Notes under the pieces: model-generated
The model's input: the letters and a program-made list of their open reading frames with translations, nothing else
Told to the model about the DNA's origin: nothing
Database searches by the model: none
NCBI RefSeq assembly: GCF_002803095.1
Contig: NZ_PGLR01000010.1
Coordinates: 1 to 64,000, forward strand
Source: Pseudomonas sp. ZH-FAD
GTDB lineage: Bacteria; Pseudomonadota; Gammaproteobacteria; Pseudomonadales; Pseudomonadaceae
Length of the DNA: 64,000 nt
Reading direction: 5' to 3'
Shown: piece by piece, positions 1-10,400 of the stretch
How positions within the stretch are numbered: the stretch's first letter is position 1
Layout: the number at the start of each line of letters is the position of its first letter
Program-made: the position numbers and the translations under genes

Positions 1-43
1 AACCCGCCATCATCGGGTGGCGGGTTGCACCCGCCCTACGGAG
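1..43. repeat. GTAGGG-type palindromic repeat at the left window edge
   Basis: On the minus strand this reads CCGTAGGGCGGGTGCAACCC and continues into CGCCACCC, forming a short hairpin (GGGCGGGT/ACCCGCC). It belongs to the same loose family as the repeats at 84-154, 6070-6105, 12282-12346 and 34091-34126, all of which end in GTAGGG or CCCTAC. It may continue beyond the window. Confidence 0.5.
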
Positions 44-44
44 A

Positions 45-80
45 AAGACGCAGCCGTTGCCCGGCCAGTTGCAGGGTCAG
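45..80 (-). pseudogene. Diverged duplicate of the holA 3' end
   Basis: Read on the minus strand, these 36 bases encode LTLQLAGQRLRL, exactly the last 12 residues of the intact HolA, which ends at 175. Seven of the 12 codons differ, all synonymously (for example CAG/CAA, TTA/CTG, GGA/GGG). The copy has lost its own stop and would run through a few residues into the TAG of the adjacent GTAGGG repeat. It lies beyond the intact gene's stop, separated from it by the palindrome at 84-154. The synonymous-only pattern means the two copies diverged while both were coding, so this is more likely a relic of a related strain's holA than a fresh tandem duplication. Confidence 0.75.
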
Positions 81-83
81 CTC

Positions 84-154
84 GTAGGGTGGGCTTTAGC
101 CCACCAACGGTGGTGGGCGTGGGCTGAAGCGGGTCGCCGCCCGGTCCACCCTAC
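84..154. repeat. Palindromic GTAGGGTGGGC repeat, degenerate copy
   Basis: It begins GTAGGGTGGGCTTTAGCCCA and ends GGTCCACCCTAC, with inner hairpins. Its ends match the much cleaner copy at 12282-12346. It separates the duplicated holA tail from the intact holA stop, so any holA transcript would run into it; it could act as an RNA stability or termination structure. Confidence 0.7.
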
Positions 155-174
155 AAGGAAGCAGGCAGCAACAA

Positions 175-1203
175 TTACAGGCGCAGGCGCTGTCCGGCTA
201 ACTGCAGGGTCAGCATGGCGAGCTCGCTCCACGGATCACCGGGCGCCTGACCCTTGATCTGCGCGTCGATCAACTGCGCCTGCTGCAACAGCTCGCCCCA
301 ACGTTTGCTGCTGTGACGCTGCAAGGCCTTGGAAACCAGCGGCCGGCGTTTGTCCCAGACGGGCGGGCGGGCGCTGGAGAAAGCCTTGTCCAAGGGGATG
401 CCCTGGCTCTGCTGGTGGGCGATGCCGGCCAGCAGGCGAATCTCGCGCGCCAGCGCCCAGAGGATCACCGGGGTTTCCACGCCCTCGCCACGCAGGCCTT
501 CGAGCATGCGCAGGGCATGGGTGGCGTCACCACCGAGGGCGCAGTCGATCAGGCCGAAGACGTCGAAGCGGGCGCTGTCGGCCACTGCTGCTTGCACGGT
601 CTCGGCGTCGACCTGATTGCCTTCGGCGAGCAGCTTCAGCTTTTCCACTTCCTGGGCGGCGGCCAGCAGGTTGCCTTCTACCCGTGCGGCGATCATTTCC
701 ACCGCATCGGCGCTGGCGCTCAGGCCGGCCTGCGCCAGGCGCTGGCGAATCCACTGGGGCAACTGGTTGGCGTCTACCGGCCAGATCTGGATGAACTGGC
801 TCACCTGGCCGTCGATCAGGGCCTTGGCCCATTTGGATTTCTGCGTGCTGCCGTCGAGCTTGGGCAGGCTCAGCAAGAGGACGGTGTCCTCGGGCGGGCG
901 GGCCAGGTACTCGAGCAGTGCGGCTGTGCCCTTGTCGCCTGGCTTGCCGGAAGGCAGGCGCAGTTCCAATAGGCGTTTCTCGGCGAACAGCGACAGGCTG
1001 GCGCCAGCCTGCAGCAGGTTGCCCCAGTCGAAGTTGGCTTCGGCATTGAACACCTGGCGTTCGCCGAACCCCTGCTGGCGGCAGGCATTGCGAATGGCGT
1101 CAGCGGTTTCCTGGCACAGCAATGGCTCGTCGCCGCTGATCGCATAGACAGGTGCCAGTGCGCCTTGCAGGTGTTTGCCGAGTTGCGCGGGGGCAAGCTT
1201 CAT
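175..1203 (-). CDS. holA: DNA polymerase III subunit delta
   Basis: The delta subunit of the DNA polymerase III clamp loader opens the beta sliding clamp and acts with delta' and gamma/tau in the cytoplasm. The product is 342 residues, the usual length. The start is placed at the ATG giving MKLAPAQLGKHL; the frame stays open for 36 more codons upstream, but those are low-complexity Arg/Ala and unlike the family. The N-terminal part carries the conserved VYAISGDEPLL stretch, and the C-terminal collar domain ends LTLQLAGQRLRL. It is last in the leftward block leuS-lptE-holA, 55 bases after lptE, the same order as in E. coli. Its 3' end is duplicated at 45-80. Confidence 0.97.
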   Translation of the reverse strand: MKLAPAQLGKHLQGALAPVYAISGDEPLLCQETADAIRNACRQQGFGERQVFNAEANFDWGNLLQAGASLSLFAEKRLLELRLPSGKPGDKGTAALLEYLARPPEDTVLLLSLPKLDGSTQKSKWAKALIDGQVSQFIQIWPVDANQLPQWIRQRLAQAGLSASADAVEMIAARVEGNLLAAAQEVEKLKLLAEGNQVDAETVQAAVADSARFDVFGLIDCALGGDATHALRMLEGLRGEGVETPVILWALAREIRLLAGIAHQQSQGIPLDKAFSSARPPVWDKRRPLVSKALQRHSSKRWGELLQQAQLIDAQIKGQAPGDPWSELAMLTLQLAGQRLRL

Positions 1204-1258
1204 CGAGGTGATGTCATCAGGGGCAGGGCGTCGGGCCGCAGCTGCGGCCCTTGGGCCT

Positions 1259-1870
1259 TTAGCGGGACGGCAGTTCGATCGGCGACTGCTGCGGCGCGAC
1301 CTGGCTCTCACGAGCCCGGCGCTGCGCTTCCAGTGCTTCGGCTTCGGCTTTGGCGCGGGCCTCGGCGGTCTGCTGCAGTTGGTCCAGTCGCTCGGGCGTG
1401 ATCTGCTGCAGGCTAAACATCAGTTGCTGGATCATTTCACGGCGCAGCTCGTTGCGTAGCTGAGCCGCTTCCTGGTCGGAGCCGGCCAGGTTGTTGTCGT
1501 CCTGCTGGTAGTAGTTCTGCACTTCCACCTTGTTGCCGGTCAGCAGCAGGTTCTGTGTGCCGCGGATTTCATATTCCAGGCCCATGGTCAGCTCGTACTC
1601 GGCGGTACGTGCGCCGCTGCTGTAGCTGGCGCCGCGACGATTCTCGGTCTCGCGGGCGATCACCAGCTTGTAGGGGGCGCCGGAGTAGACGCGAACGTCG
1701 TTGTTCTCCAGCACTTCACGTACTTGCTGCACGGTGTCGCCGTAGGCATCGCGCGCGCTGACGTCGAGTTCCTTGAGGGCGAACTGCACATCGCCGGTGC
1801 CACGCAGTTGGAAGCCGCATGCGCTGAGCAGGCCAGCCAGGCCGATGACCAGCAGATTCCGTTTCATCAT
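1259..1870 (-). CDS. lptE: LPS-assembly lipoprotein LptE
   Basis: Outer-membrane lipoprotein that plugs the LptD barrel and delivers lipopolysaccharide to the cell surface. The product is 203 residues. It starts MMKRNLLVIGLAGLL and has a lipobox LSAC with the lipidated Cys at residue 18, followed by the family-typical CGFQLRG. The start is chosen at the ATG lying about 8 bases after an AAGGGG Shine-Dalgarno; another ATG two codons upstream is too close to that site. The C-terminal quarter is an Ala/Glu/Arg-rich, probably helical tail (residues about 150-203). It sits 54 bases after leuS and before holA in the same leftward unit. Confidence 0.93.
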   Translation of the reverse strand: MMKRNLLVIGLAGLLSACGFQLRGTGDVQFALKELDVSARDAYGDTVQQVREVLENNDVRVYSGAPYKLVIARETENRRGASYSSGARTAEYELTMGLEYEIRGTQNLLLTGNKVEVQNYYQQDDNNLAGSDQEAAQLRNELRREMIQQLMFSLQQITPERLDQLQQTAEARAKAEAEALEAQRRARESQVAPQQSPIELPSR

Positions 1871-1924
1871 TCTCATATCCCCTTGGCGGATCACGGCGCC
1901 ACACATGTGTGGCGCCGAGCTTAA

Positions 1925-4678
<2,754 letters not shown>

Positions 4679-4715
4679 TCAAGGCCCGCGGTTGTCGGGG
4701 CTCGCGAGGTGTTAG

Positions 4716-5144
4716 ATGGCGGATGTACGGCAGGCGGAACGGGGTGGTGGCCTTTACGAGCGACTGTTGCAAAGGCTTGCCCTGGCACTGGAGGAAGCCG
4801 ATACCGCCAGCCGCCTGCATGCCGAGCCGCTGCGCGAGCTGGAGCTCGATGGGTTGAGCCCGGCGGAGCTGGACCTGATTCGTGCCTATCTCAACCGTGA
4901 CCTGCACTGGCTGCGCGGCTGGCATGCGGCGGCCGAGGAGCTGGCGCTGATCCAACGCCAGCCAATTCGCATGGGCAAGGGCGTCTCCGCTCGTCCGGTG
5001 GCCAAGGCCAAGCCCCTGCTCAAGCGGCGCCAGGCTTTGTGTTGTGCTCTGTGCGGTACGCCGGTGACCTGGCAGCGAGGCCAGAATGCCCAGGCCTGTC
5101 AGGCTTGTGGTTCGAAGTTGTTTCGCAGTGGCAATCCCCGTTAG
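4716..5144 (+). CDS. YbeL-like zinc-ribbon protein (DUF1451)
   Basis: A 142-residue cytoplasmic protein of unknown function. The N-terminal half is helical and charged. The C-terminal part holds a zinc ribbon with paired cysteines, CALCG and CQACG, spaced 17 residues apart. It matches the E. coli YbeL family both in layout and in place, because ybeL is also divergent from leuS there. The ATG is preceded by GAGGTG at a workable distance. Nothing in the sequence identifies a ligand beyond zinc. I am confident of the family and make no claim on the role. Confidence 0.85.
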   Translation: MADVRQAERGGGLYERLLQRLALALEEADTASRLHAEPLRELELDGLSPAELDLIRAYLNRDLHWLRGWHAAAEELALIQRQPIRMGKGVSARPVAKAKPLLKRRQALCCALCGTPVTWQRGQNAQACQACGSKLFRSGNPR

Positions 5145-5248
5145 CTGCCTCGGCTCGGGCTTCCTGTTTCGCCTTTCCTCCTGCATCCATACAGTCGTCG
5201 CCTACGGTTTCAGCAGCCTGCTAGGCTAGGGCGCCCAGGAGGTGCCTG

Positions 5249-6019
5249 ATGCCGATTCGCTACATCCTCAAACAACTGTTGATGCCGCCAGGCGTCCTGC
5301 TGCTGCTGATGCTGTTGGGCTGGTGGTTGCGCCGTCGATTTCCCCGGGCGGCGATGGTCTGTTTTGCGACGGGTTTTGGCGGACTCTGGCTGATGAGTCT
5401 GCCGGCGGTAATGCAGTGGGGCGCGGGGTTGCTCGAGCGCGAGCCGGTGCTGGAGGAGGCGCAGTGGACGACGCTGGCGCAGCGTGCCGACGCCATCGTG
5501 ATTCTCGGTGCCGGGCGTGAGCAGAACGATCCGGGCTGGGGGCGCACCGATCAGCCCGGCCTGATGGCGTTGGAGCGCCTGCGCTATGCAGCTCGCCTGG
5601 CGCGCGCGTCCGCTCTGCCACTGGCTGCCAGCGGTGGCCTGCATTACGGCCAACCGCCCAGTGAAGCGGCGCTGATGGCCGATGCCATGCGCCGCGATTA
5701 CGGGCTGGATATCCGCTGGCTGGAGGAGGAGAGCCGCACTACCTGGGAAAATGCGACGCTCAGCGCTGAACTATTGCAGCCTCAGGGTGTGCGTCGTGTG
5801 GTGCTGGTAACGCAGGCCTGGCACATGCCGCGTGCCCGCCGGAGTTTCGAGCAGGCCGGCTTCGAGGTGATCACGGCGCCGATGGGCTATCTCAGTGCCG
5901 GCTATGAGCGCCCGCTGGGTGGCTGGCTGCCGGAGTCACGGGTTATCTGGCAGAGCAGTCAGTTGCTCAACGAAGCCATCGGCTTGTTGGCCTATCCCAT
6001 CGTCTACGGCAAGCAGTAG
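5249..6019 (+). CDS. YdcF/ElyC-like envelope protein (DUF218)
   Basis: A 256-residue inner-membrane protein of the YdcF/ElyC family; ElyC of E. coli affects peptidoglycan and lipid-carrier homeostasis. Two N-terminal membrane segments (about residues 12-29 and 36-55) are followed by a DUF218 domain. That domain has the characteristic opening AIVILGAG (residues 83-90) and later the blocks LAASGGL, SRTTWENA and VVLVTQAWHMPRA. The ATG has a clear GGAGGT ribosome site 6 bases upstream. It is transcribed towards lnt, which comes from the other side. The envelope role is inferred from the family, and the substrate is unknown. Confidence 0.85.
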   Translation: MPIRYILKQLLMPPGVLLLLMLLGWWLRRRFPRAAMVCFATGFGGLWLMSLPAVMQWGAGLLEREPVLEEAQWTTLAQRADAIVILGAGREQNDPGWGRTDQPGLMALERLRYAARLARASALPLAASGGLHYGQPPSEAALMADAMRRDYGLDIRWLEEESRTTWENATLSAELLQPQGVRRVVLVTQAWHMPRARRSFEQAGFEVITAPMGYLSAGYERPLGGWLPESRVIWQSSQLLNEAIGLLAYPIVYGKQ

Positions 6020-6069
6020 GGCGTACTCGCCGCAGGTAGTACGCCTACGGATTTTGCGTTCCGAGGGCT

Positions 6070-6105
6070 GGCGGGCTGCTCGCTTCGCTCGCGAGACCGC
6101 CCTAC
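6070..6105. repeat. GTAGGGCGG repeat that supplies the lnt stop codon
   Basis: On the plus strand it reads GGCGGGCTGCTCGCTTCGCT and ends CCGCCCTAC, a hairpin of GGCGG and CCGCC around an inner GCGA-rich loop. A close relative lies at 34091-34126. The last bases, CTA at 6102-6104, are the reverse complement of the lnt stop codon TAG, so the repeat abuts and terminates that reading frame. Confidence 0.65.
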
Positions 6106-7625
6106 AGGGTCTTGGCCATGCGGCTGGCCAGCAGTGCCCAGCCCAGCAACAGGGCGCAGAGAATCGCCAGCGGCCAGATGCGCCATTGCAGATAAGGCGT
6201 GAGCCCCTGCATGGGCAGCACTTCACCGTAGAGCACGCCTTGTTCGAACTGCGGCAAGCCGAACTGGATACGGCCCTGCGGGTCGATCACCACGGTCATG
6301 CCGTTGTTGGTGGCGCGGATCATCCAGCGTCCTGCCTCGAGCGCGCGCATCTGCGCCATCTGCAGGTGCTGCAGCGGGCCGATGGAGGTGCCGAACCAGG
6401 CATCGTTGCTCACCGTCAGGAGGATCTCGCTGTCCGCTGCCAGTGCTGCGGCGAACTCTGGGTAGACCACTTCATAGCAGATGAATGGCGCGATGCGATG
6501 CCCCTTGGCCAGCAGCGGTGGCTGGTCGGCCGGGCCGCGGGCGAAGTCGGACATGGGCAGGTCGAAGAAAGCAATCAAGCCGCGCAGCACTTCCTGCAGG
6601 GGCACGTATTCGCCGAATGGCACCAGCTTCTGCTTGAGGTAGGTGCCCTGGCCTTCGCCAAAACCGGTGATGGCGTTGTAGTAACGAATCTCCCCACGCT
6701 CGTTGGACTGTCGCACCGGCACGCCGGTGATCAGCGCACTGTTGCGGTCACGGGCGAAGCGATCCATCACGCCGATGTAGCCCTGGGCCATGTCCTTGAG
6801 CACCGGGATCGCCGTTTCCGGCCAGACCAGAATATCGACCCGCTCGGCACTGAAACTGAGGTCACGGTACAGCGCCAACTGCGCGTTGAGCTGGGCCGGG
6901 TCCCATTTCAGGTTCTGCTCGACGTTGCCTTGCACCGCGGCGACCGTAAGACTGTTGCCGGCAACTCGGGTCCAGTTGTGATCCTTCAGCGCCAGGCCGG
7001 CGAGCCAGGGGCTCAGCAGCAGAAGCAGGGCGCAGATGTAGCGCGGTTTGTGCGGACGCAGGCGCTCTAGGTTGATGATCAGCGCTGCCGACAGGGCGAT
7101 GACGAAGGATGACAGCCAGACGCCGCCGACGGGCACCAGACCGGCCAGCGGTCCGTCTAGCTGGCTGTAGCCGGCATACAGCCAGGGGAAACCAGTGAGG
7201 AACCAGCCGCGCAACACTTCCTGGGCGACCCATAGCGCGGCGAACGCCAGGGCGTCGGCCAGTGGCGCTTCGTTGCGGCGTATCCAGCGCGCCCAGAGAG
7301 CGGCCGTCAGGGCGAAGAACAGGCCCAGGCCGGCGACGAAGCCCAGGGTGAGAATGCCGGCCAGTGCCGGTGATGCAGCACCATAGTCATGGATGCTGAC
7401 ATATACCCAGCTGGTACCCGCGGCGAACAGACCGAAGCCGTAGCTCCAACCGCGCAGCGCTGCCTGGCCGGGGCGTAGGTGGCGCAGACCGAAATAGAAC
7501 AGGGCAATGGACAGCACGGCCAATGGCCAGAGGTCGAAAGGGGCGAGCGCCAGGGTGGTCAGGGCGCCTGCACCGCAGGCGAGCAGGTGACCGGGCCAGC
7601 CCGGACGAGTGATCCATTGCAGCAT
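6102..7625 (-). CDS. lnt: Apolipoprotein N-acyltransferase
   Basis: Inner-membrane enzyme that adds the third acyl chain to the N-terminal Cys of lipoproteins, the last step of their maturation. The product is 507 residues, with about six N-terminal membrane segments (to about residue 210) and a periplasmic nitrilase domain. The catalytic triad is visible: Glu270 in VWPETAIP, Lys333 in KQKLVPFGEY and Cys383 in PFICYEV. The start MLQWITRPGW follows an AAGGA site; the frame is open upstream but has no family-like sequence. It is the distal gene of the leftward miaB-phoH-ybeY-corC-lnt series. Its TAG stop lies inside the repeat at 6070-6105. Confidence 0.97.
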   Translation of the reverse strand: MLQWITRPGWPGHLLACGAGALTTLALAPFDLWPLAVLSIALFYFGLRHLRPGQAALRGWSYGFGLFAAGTSWVYVSIHDYGAASPALAGILTLGFVAGLGLFFALTAALWARWIRRNEAPLADALAFAALWVAQEVLRGWFLTGFPWLYAGYSQLDGPLAGLVPVGGVWLSSFVIALSAALIINLERLRPHKPRYICALLLLLSPWLAGLALKDHNWTRVAGNSLTVAAVQGNVEQNLKWDPAQLNAQLALYRDLSFSAERVDILVWPETAIPVLKDMAQGYIGVMDRFARDRNSALITGVPVRQSNERGEIRYYNAITGFGEGQGTYLKQKLVPFGEYVPLQEVLRGLIAFFDLPMSDFARGPADQPPLLAKGHRIAPFICYEVVYPEFAAALAADSEILLTVSNDAWFGTSIGPLQHLQMAQMRALEAGRWMIRATNNGMTVVIDPQGRIQFGLPQFEQGVLYGEVLPMQGLTPYLQWRIWPLAILCALLLGWALLASRMAKTL

Positions 7626-7700
7626 GAGCGGGTCCTTGGGAATCGGGGTGGCGCAAGGGTAGGGGCAGGCAGTGGCAGGCGGCAAGTGCCAGGGCTGTTC

Positions 7701-7795
7701 TGAAAAAGCCATTTATCGCCACTCCCGCAGATGCGGGAGCCTAGGTGATTCGCAGGTTCTGGATGCGCGCCTGCGCGGGTATGACGGCTTTTTCA
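7701..7795. repeat. Short element with 10-bp terminal inverted repeats, copy 1
   Basis: The element begins TGAAAAAGCC and ends GGCTTTTTCA, a perfect 10-base terminal inverted repeat. Inside is ACTCCCGCAGATGCGGGAGC, a hairpin. A related copy lies at 36448-36531. It separates corC from lnt. It resembles the widespread proteobacterial GTCATTCCCGC-type interspersed repeats and could be a miniature, non-autonomous mobile element. Confidence 0.65.
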
Positions 7796-7806
7796 GTGCC
7801 GGATGC

Positions 7807-7837
7807 ATCCGGGGAGGCTCGGTTGCCATCCCCGGAT
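7807..7837 (-). terminator. Possible hairpin after corC
   Basis: A 9-base perfect stem (ATCCGGGGA/TCCCCGGAT) around a 13-base loop lies just beyond the corC stop. There is no T-run, so it may be an RNA-stabilising structure or part of a repeat rather than an intrinsic terminator. Confidence 0.3.
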
Positions 7838-7845
7838 AGCAGCCG

Positions 7846-8685
7846 TCAGCGGCTGACTGGCGTCAGGCGCAGCAGGTGGATGCGACGGCTGTCGGCGTTG
7901 AGCACGCGGAAGCGAAACTCGCCGATCTCGGTGACTTCGTTGCGCTTGGGCAAGTGGCCGAACGCGCTCATCACCAGACCGCCGACGGTGTCGTACTCGT
8001 CGTCGGAGAACTGGCTGTCGAAGGTTTCGTTGAAGCTGTCGATGGGCGTCAGTGCCTTGATCAGGTAGTCGCCGGAGGGCAGCGGCTTGATGTAGCCGTC
8101 TTCCTCGACATCGTGCTCGTCCTCGATGTCACCAACGATCTGCTCGAGCACGTCCTCGATGGTCACCAGGCCGGCGACGCCGCCGTATTCGTCGATGACC
8201 ACGGCCATGTGGTTGTGGTTGGCGCGGAATTCACGCAGTAGCACATTCAGGCGCTTGGACTCGGGCACGAAGGTGGCCGGTCGCAGCAGGTCCTTGATGT
8301 TGAAGTTGGGTTGTTCACCCTGCAGGATCAGCGGCAGCAGATCCTTGGCCAGAAGGATGCCGATGACGTCGTCGAGGCTCTCGCCGACCACCGGGTAGCG
8401 CGAGTGCGCTGCGTCGATGATGGCGGGCAGGAATTCGCGGGGCGTCTGGCTGGCCTTGATGCTGATCATCTGCGAGCGCGGCACCATGATGTCGCGTACC
8501 TGCAGGTCGGCGACCTGAATGGCGCCTTCTACGATGGCCAGTGCTTCGCTGTCGAGCAGCTTGTTCTGGTGGGCTTCGCGCAGGACTTCCAGCAATTCCT
8601 GGCGGTTTCTCGGCTCATGAGCAAAAGCCTGGGTCAGCTTGTTGAACCAGGACTTCTGCTCGTTGCTCGATCGGTCTTCGCTCAT
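7846..8685 (-). CDS. corC: CorC/YbeX-type CBS-domain protein
   Basis: A 279-residue protein of the HlyC/CorC family, implicated in magnesium and cobalt efflux and, as YbeX, in ribosome metabolism. It has no membrane segment. A pair of CBS domains lies at about residues 65-190 (AIQVADLQVRDIMVPRSQM and YGGVAGLVTIEDVLEQIVG are typical), followed by the CorC_HlyC transporter-associated domain (about 205-279). It sits between ybeY and lnt as in the classic ybeZ-ybeY-ybeX-lnt cluster. A REP-type doublet at 8764-8854 occupies the unusually long 187-base gap to ybeY, which may uncouple the expression of the two halves of the unit. Confidence 0.93.
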   Translation of the reverse strand: MSEDRSSNEQKSWFNKLTQAFAHEPRNRQELLEVLREAHQNKLLDSEALAIVEGAIQVADLQVRDIMVPRSQMISIKASQTPREFLPAIIDAAHSRYPVVGESLDDVIGILLAKDLLPLILQGEQPNFNIKDLLRPATFVPESKRLNVLLREFRANHNHMAVVIDEYGGVAGLVTIEDVLEQIVGDIEDEHDVEEDGYIKPLPSGDYLIKALTPIDSFNETFDSQFSDDEYDTVGGLVMSAFGHLPKRNEVTEIGEFRFRVLNADSRRIHLLRLTPVSR

Positions 8686-8763
8686 GGCGTTTTACTCGGG
8701 GTCCTTGTCAGGAAAAGTTATTTGCTATCTATGTGTCAGCTGTTGAGGTCGCAATCAGGCTTT

Positions 8764-8854
8764 TGTAGGAGCCGCGTCCTCGCGGCGAATGGATCGGGCG
8801 CACCGATGTCGTGCTGTCGCCACGATCCTTTCGCGCCGGGGCGGCGCTCCTGCA
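8764..8854. repeat. REP-type inverted doublet between ybeY and corC
   Basis: The left half starts TGTAGGAGCCGCGTCCTCGC; the right half is its imperfect reverse complement, ending GCGGCGCTCCTGCA. Each half folds as a GC-rich hairpin, which is the layout of paired Pseudomonas REP sequences. A single related half is at 24700-24728. Confidence 0.7.
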
Positions 8855-8872
8855 TAGCGTTTCATGATCACG

Positions 8873-9328
8873 TCATTCGTCTTCCGCATAAGGGTCAGGA
8901 TGACCCAGTTCGGCGAGCAATTGTCGTTCCAGTTCTTCCATCTCGAGGGCTTCGTCTTCCTCGATATGGTCATAGCCCAGCAGGTGCAGGCAACCGTGGA
9001 TCACCAGGTGGGCCCAGTGCGCTTCCGGTGTCTTGCCTTGCTCGGCAGCTTCGCGCTCGACCACTGGTACGCAGATCACCAGGTCGCCCAGCAGCGGAAT
9101 GTCGAGGATTCCGTCGGGAATCTCGGCAGGGAAAGACAGGACGTTGGTAGCGTAGTCCTTGTGCCGCCAGGTGTGGTTCAGCTCGCGGCCTTCGGCTTCA
9201 TCGACCAGGCGGATGGTCAACTCGGAGTCGGCCGTACGCTGGCGCAGCGCCAGTTCGCACCAGCGGCGCAGCTGCGCCTCGTCCGGGTGCTGGCCGTCAG
9301 TGGCCAGTTGCAGGTCGAGCTCAAGCAT
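8873..9328 (-). CDS. ybeY: Endoribonuclease YbeY
   Basis: Zinc-dependent single-strand endoribonuclease that takes part in 16S rRNA 3'-end maturation and ribosome quality control. The 151-residue product carries the family signature [11 protein letters not shown] (H-x3-H-x5-H), which holds the metal. The start [11 protein letters not shown] overlaps the 3' end of phoH by 8 bases, so an in-frame extension 19 codons upstream is rejected. It is the third gene of the miaB-phoH-ybeY-corC-lnt series and is translationally coupled to phoH. Confidence 0.97.
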   Translation of the reverse strand: MLELDLQLATDGQHPDEAQLRRWCELALRQRTADSELTIRLVDEAEGRELNHTWRHKDYATNVLSFPAEIPDGILDIPLLGDLVICVPVVEREAAEQGKTPEAHWAHLVIHGCLHLLGYDHIEEDEALEMEELERQLLAELGHPDPYAEDE

Positions 9329-10358
9329 CGTGGCTGTCGACCTTGCCGTGCAGGCGCGCGTCGTGGCGCTCGTAGGCTTCGACAATGCGCTGCACCAGCG
9401 GGTGACGCACCACGTCCTTGGGCTTGAAGTGGGTGAAGCTGATGCCTGGCACGTCGCGTAGCACGTCGATCACGTGGGTCAGGCCGCTCTTGGTGCCGCG
9501 CGGCAGGTCGACCTGGGTGATGTCGCCGGTGATCACCGCGGTGGAGCCGAAACCGATACGGGTGAGGAACATCTTCATCTGCTCGACGGTGGTGTTCTGA
9601 CTCTCGTCGAGAATGATGAAGCTGTTGTTAAGGGTGCGGCCGCGCATATAGGCCAGCGGCGCGACCTCGATCACCTGCTTCTCGATCAGCTTGGCCACGT
9701 AATCGAAGCCGAGCATTTCGTAGAGCGCGTCGTACAGCGGGCGCAGGTAGGGGTCGATCTTCTGTGCCAGGTCGCCGGGCAGGAAACCGAGCTTCTCGCC
9801 GGCTTCGACCGCTGGGCGTACCAGCAGGATGCGTCTTACCTGCTCGCGCTCCAGCGCGTCCACCGCGCAAGCCACGGCCAGGTAGGTCTTGCCGGTGCCG
9901 GCCGGGCCGATGCCGAAGTTGATGTCGTTGTCGAGGATGGCCTTGACGTAGCGCTGCTGATTGACGCCACGTGGCTTGATCACCCCCTTCTTGGTGCGCA
10001 GGGCGACCTGCGGCAGGTTGCTGGGGTTGACCAGTTCCTCGACGCCGGATTCCTGCAGGTACAGGTGCACCAGGTCGGGCGACAGCTCGGTAGCTTTGGT
10101 TTCGCGGTACAGCTTGCGCAGCAGGGTTTCGGCGGCCTGGGTCTTTTCGGCGGCGCCGAGCATCTCGAACTGGTTGCCACGGTTGCGGATTTCCAGACCG
10201 AGGCGCTCTTCGATCAGGCGCAGATGCTCGTCGAACTGGCCGCAGAGATTGGCGAAGCGGCGGGCCTCGAAGGGTTCGAGGGTGAAACGATGAGGTTCTA
10301 GAGAGGTGTTCAAGGTGATGGTGTGATCGTCACTTGTCTGGGTATTGAAAGGCAGCAT
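9321..10358 (-). CDS. ybeZ: PhoH-like ATPase (YbeZ)
   Basis: P-loop ATPase of the PhoH family, probably an RNA-associated partner of YbeY. The Walker A motif is GPAGTGKTY and the Walker B-like stretch is [11 protein letters not shown]. The ATG start at 10358 gives 345 residues, but it has no good ribosome site. A TTG at 10313 would begin six codons before the first family-conserved residues ([11 protein letters not shown]) and aligns better with E. coli YbeZ, so the true start is uncertain. It overlaps ybeY by 8 bases and follows miaB by 42 bases. Confidence 0.93.
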   Translation of the reverse strand: MLPFNTQTSDDHTITLNTSLEPHRFTLEPFEARRFANLCGQFDEHLRLIEERLGLEIRNRGNQFEMLGAAEKTQAAETLLRKLYRETKATELSPDLVHLYLQESGVEELVNPSNLPQVALRTKKGVIKPRGVNQQRYVKAILDNDINFGIGPAGTGKTYLAVACAVDALEREQVRRILLVRPAVEAGEKLGFLPGDLAQKIDPYLRPLYDALYEMLGFDYVAKLIEKQVIEVAPLAYMRGRTLNNSFIILDESQNTTVEQMKMFLTRIGFGSTAVITGDITQVDLPRGTKSGLTHVIDVLRDVPGISFTHFKPKDVVRHPLVQRIVEAYERHDARLHGKVDSHDA

Positions 10359-10400
10359 AACGCCGGGCGCCCACAACGCAAAGTGGGGGCGCCCGCTACG

